DNA of 64,000 nucleotides from Diploptera punctata (taxonomy: Eukaryota; Arthropoda; Insecta; Blattodea; Blaberidae). Both the position numbers and the translations under genes were made by a program. The stretch is taken from positions 677,001-741,000 of the forward strand of contig JASPKZ010007285.1 in assembly GCA_030220185.1 (NCBI GenBank), given 5' to 3'. Every line of letters starts with the position of its first letter. The stretch's first letter is position 1. A model generated the notes under the pieces. It saw nothing but the letters and a program-made list of their open reading frames with translations. It made no database searches and had not been told where the DNA came from. Shown one piece after another: positions 42,216 through 53,189 of this stretch.

Positions 42216-42890
42216 AAACTCAAACCATTTAACTTATGTAGAAATGTAACATAGCTGTATAAAATATTATCTGTGGATAATGTAATTTGATATATATCTT
42301 TCTGTTGAAAGCGCTGCAGGTTATGTAGCCTATGATAATCCCTATTTATAAATACTGCATAAACAATACAGTAGATATTTTGCGTGACAACTGCACCAGG
42401 AATTTGTAATCTACCGTTTTAATTACGTATTTAGAACAGTAAAAGAAAAAAAATCAATTTAATACTCTAAGAATTTAGACAAAGGAAAATCGCGATGTTA
42501 ATATTGTACGGATTTCATATTGTTTTAAAAGAATGGAAATATATTCATTTGTTTTTATACAAATGTTTTCTCTAACTGTAATCTACTTTAATATGACATG
42601 CAATGAAAACGATTCTAAAAATATTTTAATATTTAGAGTTAAAATGTAATAAGTCGCATCCATATATTTTACATCAATTATGACAAGCTATTTAGAGATA
42701 ATTTCTAATGTTAGAAACATTTTAAGGGGAGACAGTTGTTAAGCGGGAAAAAACGTAACTTGTAAAAAAAGTCCGTCACGCAGGTACTGCAAGGAAATTC
42801 ACCAGCAAGCCCGAATATATGACATATTTCGCTGGTTTGAGGAATATACATGCATTTTGTTAAATTAAATAAATTGGATTTCTGACGAAT
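42216..42890. other. No feature recognised
   Basis: AT-rich non-coding sequence. Confidence 0.45.
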
Positions 42891-42894
42891 TCCT

Positions 42895-43437
42895 GCGTAA
42901 ACCACTTTTTCATTCCCCATTCGTGCCACATGTCCTGTCCATCGCAATCAACGAGACTTAACTGTTCTTATTATATCTGGCTTCCTATAAAGACCATGAA
43001 ATTCACTGTTATGCAGTCTTCTCCGTTCACCTGCCTGTTCATCTCTCTTTGGTCCAAAAATTTTCCTAAGAACTTTATGCTCAAATACTCGTAATCTCCT
43101 TTCCTGCCATGTTTCGCATCCATATAATATAACTGGTAGAATAATAGTTTTATATATTTTCAGTTTAACGTTTTTTGAAAGGAGTTGTGACATCAAGAGT
43201 CTCTGCAATGCATAATAGCACGCATTTCCAGAATTGAGCCTATGTTTAATTTCTTTGTGCATCTCATTCCCGTTTGTGATTTTTGTTCCTAGGTATTTGA
43301 ATTCAGCCACTTCCTCAAAATTTCCCTCATTTGTCATTAGCTGCCCATTTCCATTATATAATGTATTTCTATGTGTGGCCACATATTTAGTTTCATTGAT
43401 ATTTACTTCCAGTCCCAATTTCTTAGTGTTACTCAGT
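42895..43437 (-). mobile_element. LINE family A, inverted 5' segment
   Basis: The minus frame reads LLSNTKKLGLEVNINETKYV, FKYLGTKITNGNEMHKEIKH, NSGNACYYALQRLLMSQLLS, VFEHKVLRKIFGPKRDEQAG and RTVKSR, then a shifted RWTGHVARMGNE. It stops exactly where the plus-strand segment at 43438 begins, making a complete 5'-inverted copy. Motifs upstream of LLSNTKK (including YADD) are absent. Confidence 0.9.
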
Positions 43438-43665
43438 AGTGAACGAAATACGTGCATGGAAGCTTCTTGTAGGAAAACCAGAGGGAAAACGCCCAGTTGG
43501 TAGAACAAGAATGAGGTGGGAGAATAACATTAACTATAATTTGATTGAAGTAGATTATACAGGGGATGATTGGAAAACATTGGCTCAGGATAGGGATATA
43601 CGGAGAGCTTACGCCCGCGCGGCCATGAACCTACAGGTTCGATAGTGCCAGTGAGTTAGTTAGTT
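43438..43665 (+). mobile_element. LINE family A, 3' segment of the same 5'-inverted copy
   Basis: Starts NEIRAWKLLVGKPEGKR and continues RMRWENNINYNLIEVDY to the stop and GGTTCGATAGTGCCAGTGAG, then an AGTT tail. The 186-codon minus frame extending into this segment is partly spurious. Confidence 0.9.
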
Positions 43666-43677
43666 AGAATAAACAAT

Positions 43678-44157
43678 CTTCTTCTTCTTCTTCACTTTAC
43701 TAAGTAGGCAAATTGATGTTCCGCCTCACAGTTCTTCTGGCCATCTTTTCACTGGCCTTCCTACATTCCTTGAACCTCTTGGCTTGTAGCTAAATGCTGC
43801 TTTTGGTAAATCATGTTACATTCATTCTTACTACATGTCTAAACCATTTCTGTCTATAATCGTTGGTTTTATCGTTTAATGGATATATATTTAACTCTGA
43901 CCTTATACGTCATTCTTTATCCGATCCAATCTTGTGCATCCTTTTTATCTTCTAAGAAAGTTCATTTCTACGTATTGTATTCTATTTTGTAATTTTTTGA
44001 TCGTTATCCAAGTTTCACACCCATAAAGTAATGCAGGAACTGCCAATCCTTTATAAAACTTCAATCTGGTATCTCTTCCTGTTTTGTTATTTAATGATTT
44101 ATGTAGGCTTTAGTTCCGCATATCATTTGAAATATCGACATTTTCATATATATGTCT
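43678..44157 (-). mobile_element. LINE family B, 3' half with (GAA)n tail
   Basis: Relative of 23725-24215: the GAA tail complement at 43679-43691, then minus-strand coding for the GxxRxxDRIK..YRxKWFRHVVRM and ALLYGCETW regions with frameshifts. The 5' end meets an inverted related segment at 44158. Confidence 0.8.
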
Positions 44158-44275
44158 CTTTCGGTTTTTGTGAAAGAAACATAAATGTGAAACTGTCGAC
44201 ATTTCAAAAGATGTGCGGAATTATACATAAAACATTATTGAACAAAACAATAAGAGATTTATATAGATAAATCAT
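44158..44275 (+). mobile_element. LINE family B, inverted duplicate of the neighbour's 5' end
   Basis: The plus frame reads CERNINVKLSTFQKMCGIIH, then KTLLNKTIRDLYR. The minus strand of the neighbour encodes a diverged version of the same region, so this is an inverted, diverged duplicate and not a simple 5' inversion. Confidence 0.7.
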
Positions 44276-44289
44276 CGGTTGATTAATGT

Positions 44290-45165
44290 CTTTGACATCA
44301 TCTGATTCCTAATAGCCAATTTTATCAGTCAATCCAATCTCCTGGTTGTACCGTAGATGTTTCTCCTTCATGTATAAATATATTCCATGACTCCAGGAGG
44401 TTTTAGGACTTCCTCTGCCTCGTCTTCCTCAGGTTTCCATTCCAAAACACATTTTGATAGCCGATTCACTTTCATTTGCTGGACATGTCCGTACCATCTT
44501 AATTGCTGAGTTTTAATATAATCTAAAATAGTGTCTTCCATCTTCATTTTCTCCCTTATAATTGAGTTTCTATTTGTTTTCTCTTCTTGAAATCCTTGCT
44601 GCCCTTCATCTAAAATCCATTTCCATTGCCAAAAGATACTTATTTGTTTTTGTTGTTAATGGCCAAAGTTCTGCTCCATAAGTAATGATGCTTTTAACAA
44701 TTATTGTGATATATATTCATTTTATGTTTATTATTTATATTTTTAACCCCCAATATTCCATTGAGGCAAGCAATTGCAAATTTTCCTTTATTATTTCTAC
44801 TTTTTATTTCCTCTTCATAACTCTCATTTTTATTTATTTTAATTCCTAAATATGTGATATCATTACAAGATTTTATTGATTCTCCAGTCTCCAAAACTAA
44901 ATTTTGTTCAGGTTCACCAATTGATAAATATTTTGATTTTTCATGTTCAAAATTAATCCACATTTTTCATATTATTCTATTAATTTTCTAGTCATATATT
45001 CTAAATCTTCATAATCTTGTGCAATTAACAATTGATCATCTGCAAAATGTAAGTTGTATAAAGTTTTGTTGTTTGAAATAGGAATTCCAATGCTTGAACA
45101 TTTTCTCCTCCAATTCGTTAATATTTTATGTACATATATTTTAAACAGAGTCGGTGATAGACAAC
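44290..45165 (-). mobile_element. LINE family I with RT catalytic box
   Basis: The minus strand carries, in order, LSPTLFKIYVHKILTNWRRK, LYNLHFADDQLLIAQDYEDL (FADD catalytic motif), YLSIGEPEQNLVLETGES, DITYLGIKIN and KFAIACLNGILGVKNIN, then degraded C-terminal sequence with RRKSxxSNLLESW-like residues. Several stops. Confidence 0.8.
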
Positions 45166-45612
45166 TTAATTACATATAACAACAAATTATTAAGGTGCGG
45201 TAGCTGGAATTAAGTTAGCTAACATTATGGCATTGAAAATGTGGTAGCATCTTGCAATCTCTCTGGACGGTCAGTTTTAAAACTTTATCGAGAAGGCGGT
45301 GGTTGTTTTATTGACGTCATTCTACCCGTTGGCTTGCTCTTAAAAATAACACTCTCTCAACAAAATTACTATCCTGGGGTAATCCGGGGTAAATTGACGC
45401 CAGGGAGACATCCAATGTCACTTAAATCTCCTAACTTTATCAGCACTCAATCACCATAATTGTAACTATTATGAAATTGACCTAATTTTATCTTCCCCTC
45501 CAAGCTCTAAAACATGTTCTGTTAGTTGAAATGACAAACTTTAAATTTTAACTTGTGTTACGTAATTGGACTAAATCCCCACGCGTATCATTTACCTTTC
45601 TTTTATATAACA
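45166..45612. other. No feature recognised
   Basis: Mixed-composition non-coding sequence left of the Helitron. The 72-codon frame 45241-45459 has no recognisable domain. Confidence 0.45.
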
Positions 45613-46250
45613 CTAGCTAATACCCGGCGTGCGCTGTTACGCCTAAATAAATGAACATCAATGTGCTTTTATGTTTATTTGAATTAGTAAAAGCAAACAT
45701 AATTATAAATTTATATTTTTTAGATATCCCGTGCTGATTAACCGGTGTCGACCGGGAATCTACTTATCCCTGCTCTTCTTGGCATAAATAAGCTAAAAGA
45801 CAAAATTCGTTATTGTGGGTTATCGGTAAAAGAATACCCACCATGTGCTTGTATGCTTGCACAGGAATCTACGTACTTGTCTCGATCTTCTTGGCATCAA
45901 TGAAAGACAAAAATGGTTATTGTGAGTTATCCGTAAGACATAAATATATGCTATCCAGGATTTTTTTGTACAGTTTTTTTTTTGATATTCAATTCTGTGT
46001 ACATTAATTTTGTGAATTTGTTATGGTTTAGGCAGCGTAAACCATTTAAGCTTCCAAAGAGCTACTTTTTTTCACGTTTTCCACTACAAAGGGCGAGTTT
46101 TAAGGATGTAGGAGTTGAGTATCACAACTCTCTTATGGCCTATGTTCATCCCGGGAATCTCCTGAACATTTTATAAAAGCCCCATCACAATCGAATCAAC
46201 GGTATGGCCGCGCATAAAGTACGAACAAACAAACATTTTTATATATTAGA
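45613..46250 (-). mobile_element. Non-autonomous Helitron, copy 1
   Basis: In minus orientation the 5' end is TCTAATATATAAAAATG and the 3' end is GCGCACGCCGGGTATTAGCTAG. Helitron hallmarks: 5' TC, 3' CTAG followed by host T, no target duplication, and a hairpin GGCGT/ACGCC just before the end. 638 bp; no RepHel coding. The copy at 47403-48038 is in opposite orientation. Confidence 0.85.
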
Positions 46251-46289
46251 TTAGGAAATTAGAGCTGAAAGTAAATATAAATAACGTTA

Positions 46290-46397
46290 TTTTATTTATA
46301 TACAGATTTTCAATGTTTACACATCTTTCTGTGCATAACGTTTTATTTTTCTTCTCCACTTGTCTCTATTCATCCACTCGATTTCCTCCAGTCGTCT

Positions 46398-46398
<1 letters not shown>
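46290..46398 (-). mobile_element. LINE family C, 3' end
   Basis: The complement matches the family C end (AAACGTTATGCACAGAAAG, TGTAAACATTGAAAATCTG, TATATAAATAAAATAACG). Confidence 0.75.

Positions 46399-46461
<63 letters not shown>
46399..46461. repeat. (TA)n(TG)n compound microsatellite
   Basis: TA units followed by TG units with one TTTG interruption. Confidence 0.95.
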
Positions 46462-46462
<1 letters not shown>

Positions 46463-46479
46463 CGTAACGTGTATAAAAA

Positions 46480-47402
46480 ATAGGAATGTATAATGCAAAT
46501 TAACACTAAATGAGGGAAATTTCAGAAGTGGGTGAATTAAAATACCTACCAACAATAATGACATACAGGAATGATGTGCAGAATGAATTAAACATAGGCT
46601 CAACTGTGGAAATGCATGTTATTATACATAAGAGGGTCTTAACGTCCCAACTAATCTGAAAAAAAAATTAATGTAAAAAATTTGGGAATTGTCTATTTTA
46701 TTATCTGGATGAGAAACATGAACTTTTACTTTTAGGGAGGAAAAAATATTAAGAGCATTTCAGATTAAAGTTGTTAGGAAAATGTTTGGACCAAAGAGAG
46801 ACCTACAGACTGGTGAGTGGAGAAGAATACCTAACAGTGAGTTACATCATTTTTATAGAAAACCAGATATAATTATTTAATACACAAGTGATCTTCTTGG
46901 TGATAAAATATTAAAATATATATGCAGTCAATATGCCCATTTCACCAATTAATGTTTTAAAATGGTCAACAAGTTTCTACAGCCAAGCTGTCATTCTCAA
47001 GACCAGATATTGAGTCAATATCTGGTCTTGAGAATGACAGCTTGGCTGTAGAAACTTGTTGACCATTTTAAAAACATTAATTGGTGAAATGGGCATATTG
47101 ACTGCATATATATTTTAATCAGATATAATTAGAACAATTAAGTCTCGGAGACTGTGATGGTCAGGACATGTGGTACGAATGGGGAATGAAAGAGGGCATC
47201 GAAACTCCATGCAGAAAAGCTAGAGGGAGAGTGCCCAGTATATAGGTCGAGAAAGAGGTGGGAGAATAACATATATAATGATAGTTGATGAAGTTGATGA
47301 GACAGGGGATATTTGAAGAAATCTAGCTTAAGATAGAATTGTATGGAGAGATTATGTCCGCGCGAACATGAAACTAATTTATTCAATAATGCCAGTGAAT
47401 TA
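46480..47402 (+). mobile_element. LINE family A, split by a palindromic insertion
   Basis: The left part (46480-46875) follows family A from NEGNFRSG-type residues to YRKPDII. The right part (47132-47402) resumes with IRTIKSRRLWW-like residues and runs to TTCAATAATGCCAGTGAAT. CAGATATAATTA is present on both sides of the insert. A Helitron follows immediately. Confidence 0.85.
46876..47119. mobile_element. Near-perfect palindromic insertion with 12-bp flanking duplication
   Basis: Arms 46911-47013 and 47015-47118 are perfect inverted copies except for one extra T; the centre is a single G at 47014. A 35-bp non-palindromic stretch precedes the left arm. The flanks CAGATATAATTA (46864-46875 and 47120-47131) are a direct duplication of LINE sequence. 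The right arm has TTGAGAATG, an ACAGC/GCTGT hairpin and AGAAAC, reminiscent of Penelope-like element ends. Confidence 0.8.
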
Positions 47403-48037
47403 TCTAATATATAAAAATGAATGTTTATTTGTTTGTTCGTACTATATGCGCGACTATACCGTTGATCAGATTGTGATGGGGCTTTTTGCAAAATGTTCTG
47501 GAGATTCCCGGGATGAACATAGGCTATAAGAGAGTTGTGACACTCAACTCTTCCACCCTCAAAAATCGCCCTTTGTAGTGTAAAACGTGACAAAAAGTAG
47601 CTCTTTGGATGCTTAAATGGCTTACGCTGCCTAAATCATAACAAATACACAAAATTAATGTACACGGATTTGAATATCTACAAAAAAAAGTCCACGACAA
47701 CATATGTTTATCTCTTACGGATAACTCACAATAACCATTTTTGTCTTTCATTGATGCCAAGAAGATCGAGACAAGTACGAAGATTCCTGTGCAAGCATAG
47801 CAGCACATGGCTAGTATTCTGTTACGGGTAACTCACAATAACGAATTTTGTCTTTTAGCTCATTTATGTCAAGAAGATCGGGATAAGTAGATTCCCGGGC
47901 AACTCCTGGTAATCAGTACGGGCTATCTAAAAAAAATATATTTTTATAATTATTTTTCGTTGTATTTATTCAACTAAACATAAAACACATTCATTTTCAT
48001 TTATTTAGGCGTAGCAGCGCACGCCGGGTATTAGCTA

Positions 48038-48038
<1 letters not shown>
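47403..48038 (+). mobile_element. Non-autonomous Helitron, copy 2
   Basis: 5' TCTAATATATAAAAATGAAT and 3' CGCACGCCGGGTATTAGCTAG, with GGCGT/ACGCC hairpin at about 48008-48025, inserted between A and T. 636 bp. Internal frames (for example SMKDKNGYCELSV on the minus strand) occur in both copies but are not RepHel. Confidence 0.88.
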
Positions 48039-48091
<53 letters not shown>

Positions 48092-48093
48092 TC
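48039..48093. repeat. (TTA)n microsatellite
   Basis: About 18 units directly after the Helitron 3' end; the Helitron probably inserted at its edge. Confidence 0.95.
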
Positions 48094-49085
48094 ATTAGAC
48101 TTTGCAGAAGATGCCAAGAGTATGCAGAACGCAGCTCTAATAGTGTTTTCTGATCAAAACAGTGATCGGAATTAGCTCCATGATCGGAGTTTCCTCACTT
48201 TACCCTATATAAGGAGTTGTAATGAAATAAAACTTGAGTAAAAAAGTGCATTATTTACTGATATAGCTAGTATTATGCTTGGGTGTTATACATTTAAGCA
48301 ACTACCATTTTTTATTTTCATTTTCAAGTTTTCGTATTTTTTAAAATTATGCAACAAGTAAATTATTATTTTCAACTCTACAAATTCTGGTATTTTATTG
48401 AGGGTGGTGGAAGGGGTAGATGGTGTTATATTTAACGAGAAAACTCTTGTAAAGGGTCGAGCGATTTTATTAATCGTTGGAGATCATAATGTGCTACGAG
48501 AGAAAGTCAATTAACTGAGTAAAAGGGGATTTTTTAGTCATATCATGTGCAACGCACGTCACAAGGCTACAAGACTACCAACATGCTAAATTCCTCGCTT
48601 CAAATGTCCACATTATATATTTCTCATTTCATATGTACGCAACTGTTAGAATTTAATAAAGCATACAAAATTTTATAGGATGACATTTCGACTGGGTTGA
48701 ATGTGACGCGAGTGTTTTATTTTTATATAATTAGTACAAAAAAATTAAAATTTATCCTCTTTTGTTTTACTAAACAAAAAGCTGTGTCATTCACTGACAT
48801 TCATTTATTTATATAAAAAAGCATCTGTCGGCATTTTTTTGTCGTCATGAATTAACAAAAAAACCCATTTTATGAAATTTTAAATACGTGCTGTTGACAT
48901 ATTTGACATTCGAAATTTGTTATAATTTGCTCATATTAGCTCCGCGTTTACACTACATACCATGAATATGTGAAATCCAGTCCGATTTCATTATAGCTAC
49001 ACTATTTATACAGGATGTGTCAAAACTCCAGAGCTAAAAGATTATACAAATCTTATAAGACTGCACTCTCTTCAAATATTTTGAG

Positions 49086-49086
<1 letters not shown>
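48094..49086. other. No feature recognised
   Basis: About 1 kb of AT-rich sequence with no repeat partner in the window and no convincing frame. Confidence 0.45.

Positions 49087-49120
<34 letters not shown>
49087..49120. repeat. (AAT)n microsatellite
   Basis: About 11 units at the 3' end of the LINE that follows. Confidence 0.9.
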
Positions 49121-49122
<2 letters not shown>

Positions 49123-49720
49123 TCTACTTCTTCTTCATCACGGTTTAGGCTTATTTACCAGCCTGTTCCGGCTCAAAATTGCTGCACTTTCCATCTTTTC
49201 TTTGGTCTTCCCAAACTTCTTCTTCCTCATGGTGAATAGCTGTATGCTGCTTTTGGTATTCTATTCTCAGTCATCCTTGCGAAGTGTTCTTTCCAGTTTG
49301 TTCTGTATTTCACTATTGTTGTATTTAATTCCTCTACTTTTAGTTGTCTTATTTCTGTGTTGTGTTTTTTGTCTGTTCTTTGGTATCCTGGTATTGGTCT
49401 GAGGAATTTCATTTCAGCAGCTTGTATTGTGGCAGATTGTTGTGTTGCCACTGTCCATGTTTCGGATCCATAAGTAATAATAGGCACTGCCATTGTCTTG
49501 TATAATTTTATTAGAGAGTCTTTCCTTGCTTTATTTTTCAAAGTTCTTTTTAGTGTTCCTGTTATATAATTAAACTTATTTAGTTTGTTATTTATATCTG
49601 TTTCCGCGGTGTATGATATTTCGCAACCTGGCAAGTTATATCTTACCACTTGTTCTATTGGTTTATTTTCTAATATTATCTTTGTCCGAACTAGATAAGC
49701 GCCCTTGAAGGCCATTGTTT
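49121..49720 (-). mobile_element. LINE family B, C-terminal frame of 162 codons
   Basis: Open minus frame 49715-49227: MAFKGAYLVRTKIILENKPI, GCEISYTAETDINNKLNKFN, KLYKTMAVPIITYGSETW, AAEMKFLRPIPGYQRTDK and WKEHFARMTENRIPKAAY. Lies just downstream of the catalytic box; better preserved than 28095-28408. Confidence 0.88.
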
Positions 49721-49778
49721 TTTAATTTTCTCATGATATTTTTCATGTTGCATTTTTTTGATATTTCATTTAGTTTAC

Positions 49779-49835
<57 letters not shown>

Positions 49836-49836
49836 G

Positions 49837-49864
<28 letters not shown>
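49779..49864. repeat. (AAT)n microsatellite
   Basis: About 28 units with an AGTAGT interruption. Confidence 0.97.
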
Positions 49865-49867
<3 letters not shown>

Positions 49868-49884
49868 TAAATCTCTGCCAATAA

Positions 49885-50560
49885 CAAACCTCTAAGTTAT
49901 GGCCGCGATGACATAAGCTCTCCATACATGCCTATCCTGATGTAATATTTTACAATCAACACATATAATCTACTTCCCGCAAATCATGGCTAATGTTATT
50001 CTTCCACTTAATTCTTGGTCTACCAACTGCGCGCTTTCCTTGTAATTTTCCTTCAAGAAGCTTCCATAGCCCTTCTTTTTTCCCCATTCGTGACACATGT
50101 CCTGCACCTCGCAGTCTACGAGACTTAACCGTTCTTAGCATATCTGGTTTCCTATAAATATCATGTATCTTATTGATATATAGTCTTCTCCATTCACTCT
50201 CTGTCTATCTCTCTTAAGTCCAACAATTTTCCTAACAACTTTATTCACAAATACTCTTTATGTTTTCTTCTTCCTTAAAGGAAGAGTCCATGTTTCGCAT
50301 CCATATAATATAATTGGTAGAATAACAGTTTCATATATTTTCAGTTTAACTTTTTTTGAGAGAAGTTGGGACGACAAGAGTCTCTGTAACGCATAATAGC
50401 ACGCACACCCAAAATTGCCCCTAAGTTTAATATTTTTCTGCATCACATTCTGCTTTAATAATTATTGTTCCTACGTATTTGAATTCAGCGAATTCTTCAT
50501 ATTTCCCTCATTTATCATTAACTGTCCATCTCCTATTTATAACCAATTTCTATAGACCTA
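49885..50560 (-). mobile_element. LINE family A, 3' half
   Basis: Minus frames 50446-50258 and 50141-49956 carry NFGCACYYALQRLLSSQLL, KIYETVILPIILYGCETW, RTVKSRRLRGAGHVSRMG and GKRAVGRPRIKWKNNI. Several frameshifts; the extreme 3' end is degraded. Confidence 0.85.
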
Positions 50561-50574
50561 ATAGATCAGATATA

Positions 50575-50890
50575 TCCATCCTTAGTAATTCCGCCCGTTG
50601 GCAGGCCTCTCACTGCAATCATAGCATTTTCATGCTATGCTTGCAGCTTTACTAGAGAATTGTAGGTGTGGTAGCTTTCCATACCGGCGAAGGATGATGA
50701 TGATGATGATGATGATAATGCTGATGATGATGGCCATATGATTTCGGGGACCGTTTGGGCCTTAAAGATTTCCTGACATTTGTCTTACAGGTGAGGAAAA
50801 ACCCCGATGAAAACGTCACCCAGAAAAACTGCCCCGAACGGGGATCGAACCCGGGCCCGCTCCATGACAAGGCGGCACGCTACCTACGGT

Positions 50891-50893
<3 letters not shown>
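50575..50893 (-). mobile_element. SINE1, left copy of an inverted pair
   Basis: The 3' domain (TAGTAATTCCGCCCGTTGGC) is at the left, then a GAT-rich middle, CTTACAGGTGAGGAAAAACC body, and tRNA-like head complement GGGGATCGAACCCGGGC. The head abuts (AC)n. Confidence 0.88.
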
Positions 50894-50977
<84 letters not shown>

Positions 50978-50978
50978 G
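50894..50978. repeat. (AC)n(TA)n between two SINE1 heads
   Basis: About 27 AC units with one slip, then TA units, joining the heads of two divergently oriented SINEs. Confidence 0.95.
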
Positions 50979-50984
50979 ATTGTT

Positions 50985-51151
50985 CAACGCTGTGGTCTCG
51001 AGGTAGCGTGTTACCTTGTCATGCAGCGGGCCCGGGTTCGATTCCCGGTGGGACAGACTCCTGGATGAGTTATTTTTTCGGGTTTTTTTCCTCACCTGTA
51101 AGACAAATGTCAGGAAGCCTAGGGCCCAACGGTCCCCAAAAATCATCCGGC

Positions 51152-51196
<45 letters not shown>

Positions 51197-51345
51197 TATC
51201 ATGATCGTCATCATCCTTCAGCGGTGTGGAAACCAACGGGAAACTACCACACCTATAATTCCCTAGTAAAGCTGCAAAGCTATAATATGAAAATGCTACG
51301 ATTGCAGTGAAATACCTGCCATCGGTTAGAATTACTATGGATGGA
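50985..51345 (+). mobile_element. SINE1, right copy of an inverted pair, full length
   Basis: The head has A-box-like TGGTCTCGAGGTAGCGTG and B box GGTTCGATTCCC; body CTCACCTGTAAGACAAATG; a long (CAT)n middle; 3' domain TAATTCCCTAGTAAAGCTGC; the end GAATTACTATGGATGG. About 355 bp, the most complete copy. Confidence 0.9.
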
Positions 51346-52273
51346 TATATTTTTTTGCCATTGTTATTTTCAGCTAGAACAAATTTTCGAAAATCTTTTC
51401 AAAAAAACAACTTCACCAGCTTTATTGCCTCGTAATTCGCTAATATCTTTTATCAACATGAACAAAATGAACAACCAGCAATTAAATAATTGTCGTGGCA
51501 AAATGGCGGCAAGACGAAGAAGAGAAATGCAACAGGTTCGAGTTAAATATTTAGAGAAAAGAAGGACAAAGCTTGTTACTACGATATTTTAATGAGCTCA
51601 TCACTAGAAATCATCCTTCTCTCATTTCTTGCATCGCTGATTTTATTTACTTCTGCCAGAGATTGCTGCCTCATCAAAATTAAGAAAAATATTTCCTGCT
51701 GAGAGAGATACAAACAGCACGGCCCCCTCTTCACAACAAATGACAACCAGTCGCTGCCACGGAGATAAATCTGTTCAGAAATCCTTAGTTTAATTCCAAA
51801 AATAAACTTTTAAAGATACCAGACCATTTCATAAGTAGTGGAGCACTGTTGTAAATCAGCGATCCTAGTGGTGACCATTGTAACCTTGTAGTATGTTGTT
51901 GAGTAGCCTTTGTTGTATAAATCTGTAATATCGAAAGTCTGGATATAGGATTATTTTGTGAATACATTCACTGTTTCTTACATTTAGTATGTAATTGCGC
52001 CCTAAAGATATGTTCAGTGGAATTTGTTTAGATGGTGGAAATAGGAAGTACTCGAACATCCACCAAATTTACCAAAGAAGATCACTTGTCACTATGACAT
52101 ATTCTCGAAGAACAAAGAACGAGGCATTCAATTTTAATCAAGAGTTCATATGGGAAAAACTCTTGATCAATCAGATGAGAGCGATATACAGAAATGGTGC
52201 TGTAGATGGAGTGCGCCGCACACCTAGGATTTGGCAAGAGACTATAAATTAAGTTCATAATGTCAAAAGTGAC
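51346..52273. other. No feature recognised
   Basis: Two plus frames (51341-51592, 83 codons, basic; 51995-52252, 85 codons) have no recognisable domain. The second ends VDGVRRTPRIWQ, faintly LINE-like. No other support. Confidence 0.4.
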
Positions 52274-52822
52274 CTAAATAACACTGAGCAACAAAAATTA
52301 AACTTTTTTTATCAGAAAGAAAAATATGTGATTCTGATAGTATTTTTTCTCCTGAATTCAAATATGATATCGGGTTTTCTCCATCGCGCAAGGTTTCCGA
52401 GAGACAGGAATTTATAATTTCAAACACTAATATTTTCTACATTCGTAACTACACAATATTCGAACATTCGGACTCACCTAGAAAGTAAGAAATGACGATT
52501 TTCTGCTATATTTAGCCTGTGGAGCATCCCTCTTGATGGTCCAACAATAATCGGCCGGTATATTAGGATTGCATTTGCCTTGATATCTCTTTTCCATAGC
52601 TGAAATCATTTGAGTTAGCTCATTTGGTTTTATTTTACAATGGACAAATGGACGAAAAAAAGTGTATTAAAAATAATTATTTAAATCCATTAATTGAAAT
52701 TGAAATAAAAAACTGTGGGCGATGGTGAAATTCCGAGTACATATTTGAAAACACGATAAAAAACTGCATTAAGTACAACTATTGGTGCTCATGAGACAAA
52801 AATCATGTTGACCAGTGTAATT
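52274..52822 (-). mobile_element. Unclassified DNA transposon (family K), full-length minus copy
   Basis: Ends ACACTGAGCAACAAAAATTA (left) and ATCATGTTGACCAGTGTAAT (right). Internal phrases match 21808-22378 throughout. No intact transposase. Confidence 0.7.
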
Positions 52823-53189
52823 AATTATATACTACTGTAACAATCACCGACGCTTTAGTTCGCAGTTATTGGTAACACAACGTAAAACACGCTATCAAAA
52901 CATAAAATACAGGTTCAACAAAACGTAAAATACACTTTAAAGACGATTTCGTATGACTACTTAAATAAACTTTCCTTGGCTTTTCTGTATGTATATTGGA
53001 CTGTTTTAAAATATTTCCTAATAAACCGTGAAAATCACTTTCTCCAGTCAATTTTACTTTAAATTTACATATGAAACTAGGATCCAAAATAATTGCAGTA
53101 TATAACAACAATGTTTGTTGATTTATCGTTCTTCTTCTTTTTTCTAAGACTCATTACTCTTTCTCTAAACATATCTTTTCTACAATATC
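52823..53189. other. No feature recognised
   Basis: AT-rich non-coding sequence. The minus 81-codon frame 52866-53111 has no recognisable domain. Confidence 0.4.

Noticed and set aside
47138..47808. 151- and 94-codon minus frames over the Helitron
   Set aside because: They cross the LINE-Helitron junction and overlap each other; similar stretches in the other Helitron reflect shared DNA, with no RepHel motifs.
50807..51310. 167-codon and 118-codon frames with HT-, HH- and D-rich runs
   Set aside because: They run through two SINE1 copies and the (AC)n, (TA)n and (CAT)n tracts between and inside them.
51341..51592. Basic 83-codon frame next to SINE1
   Set aside because: Starts inside the SINE end, has no recognised domain, and is within chance length for this composition.
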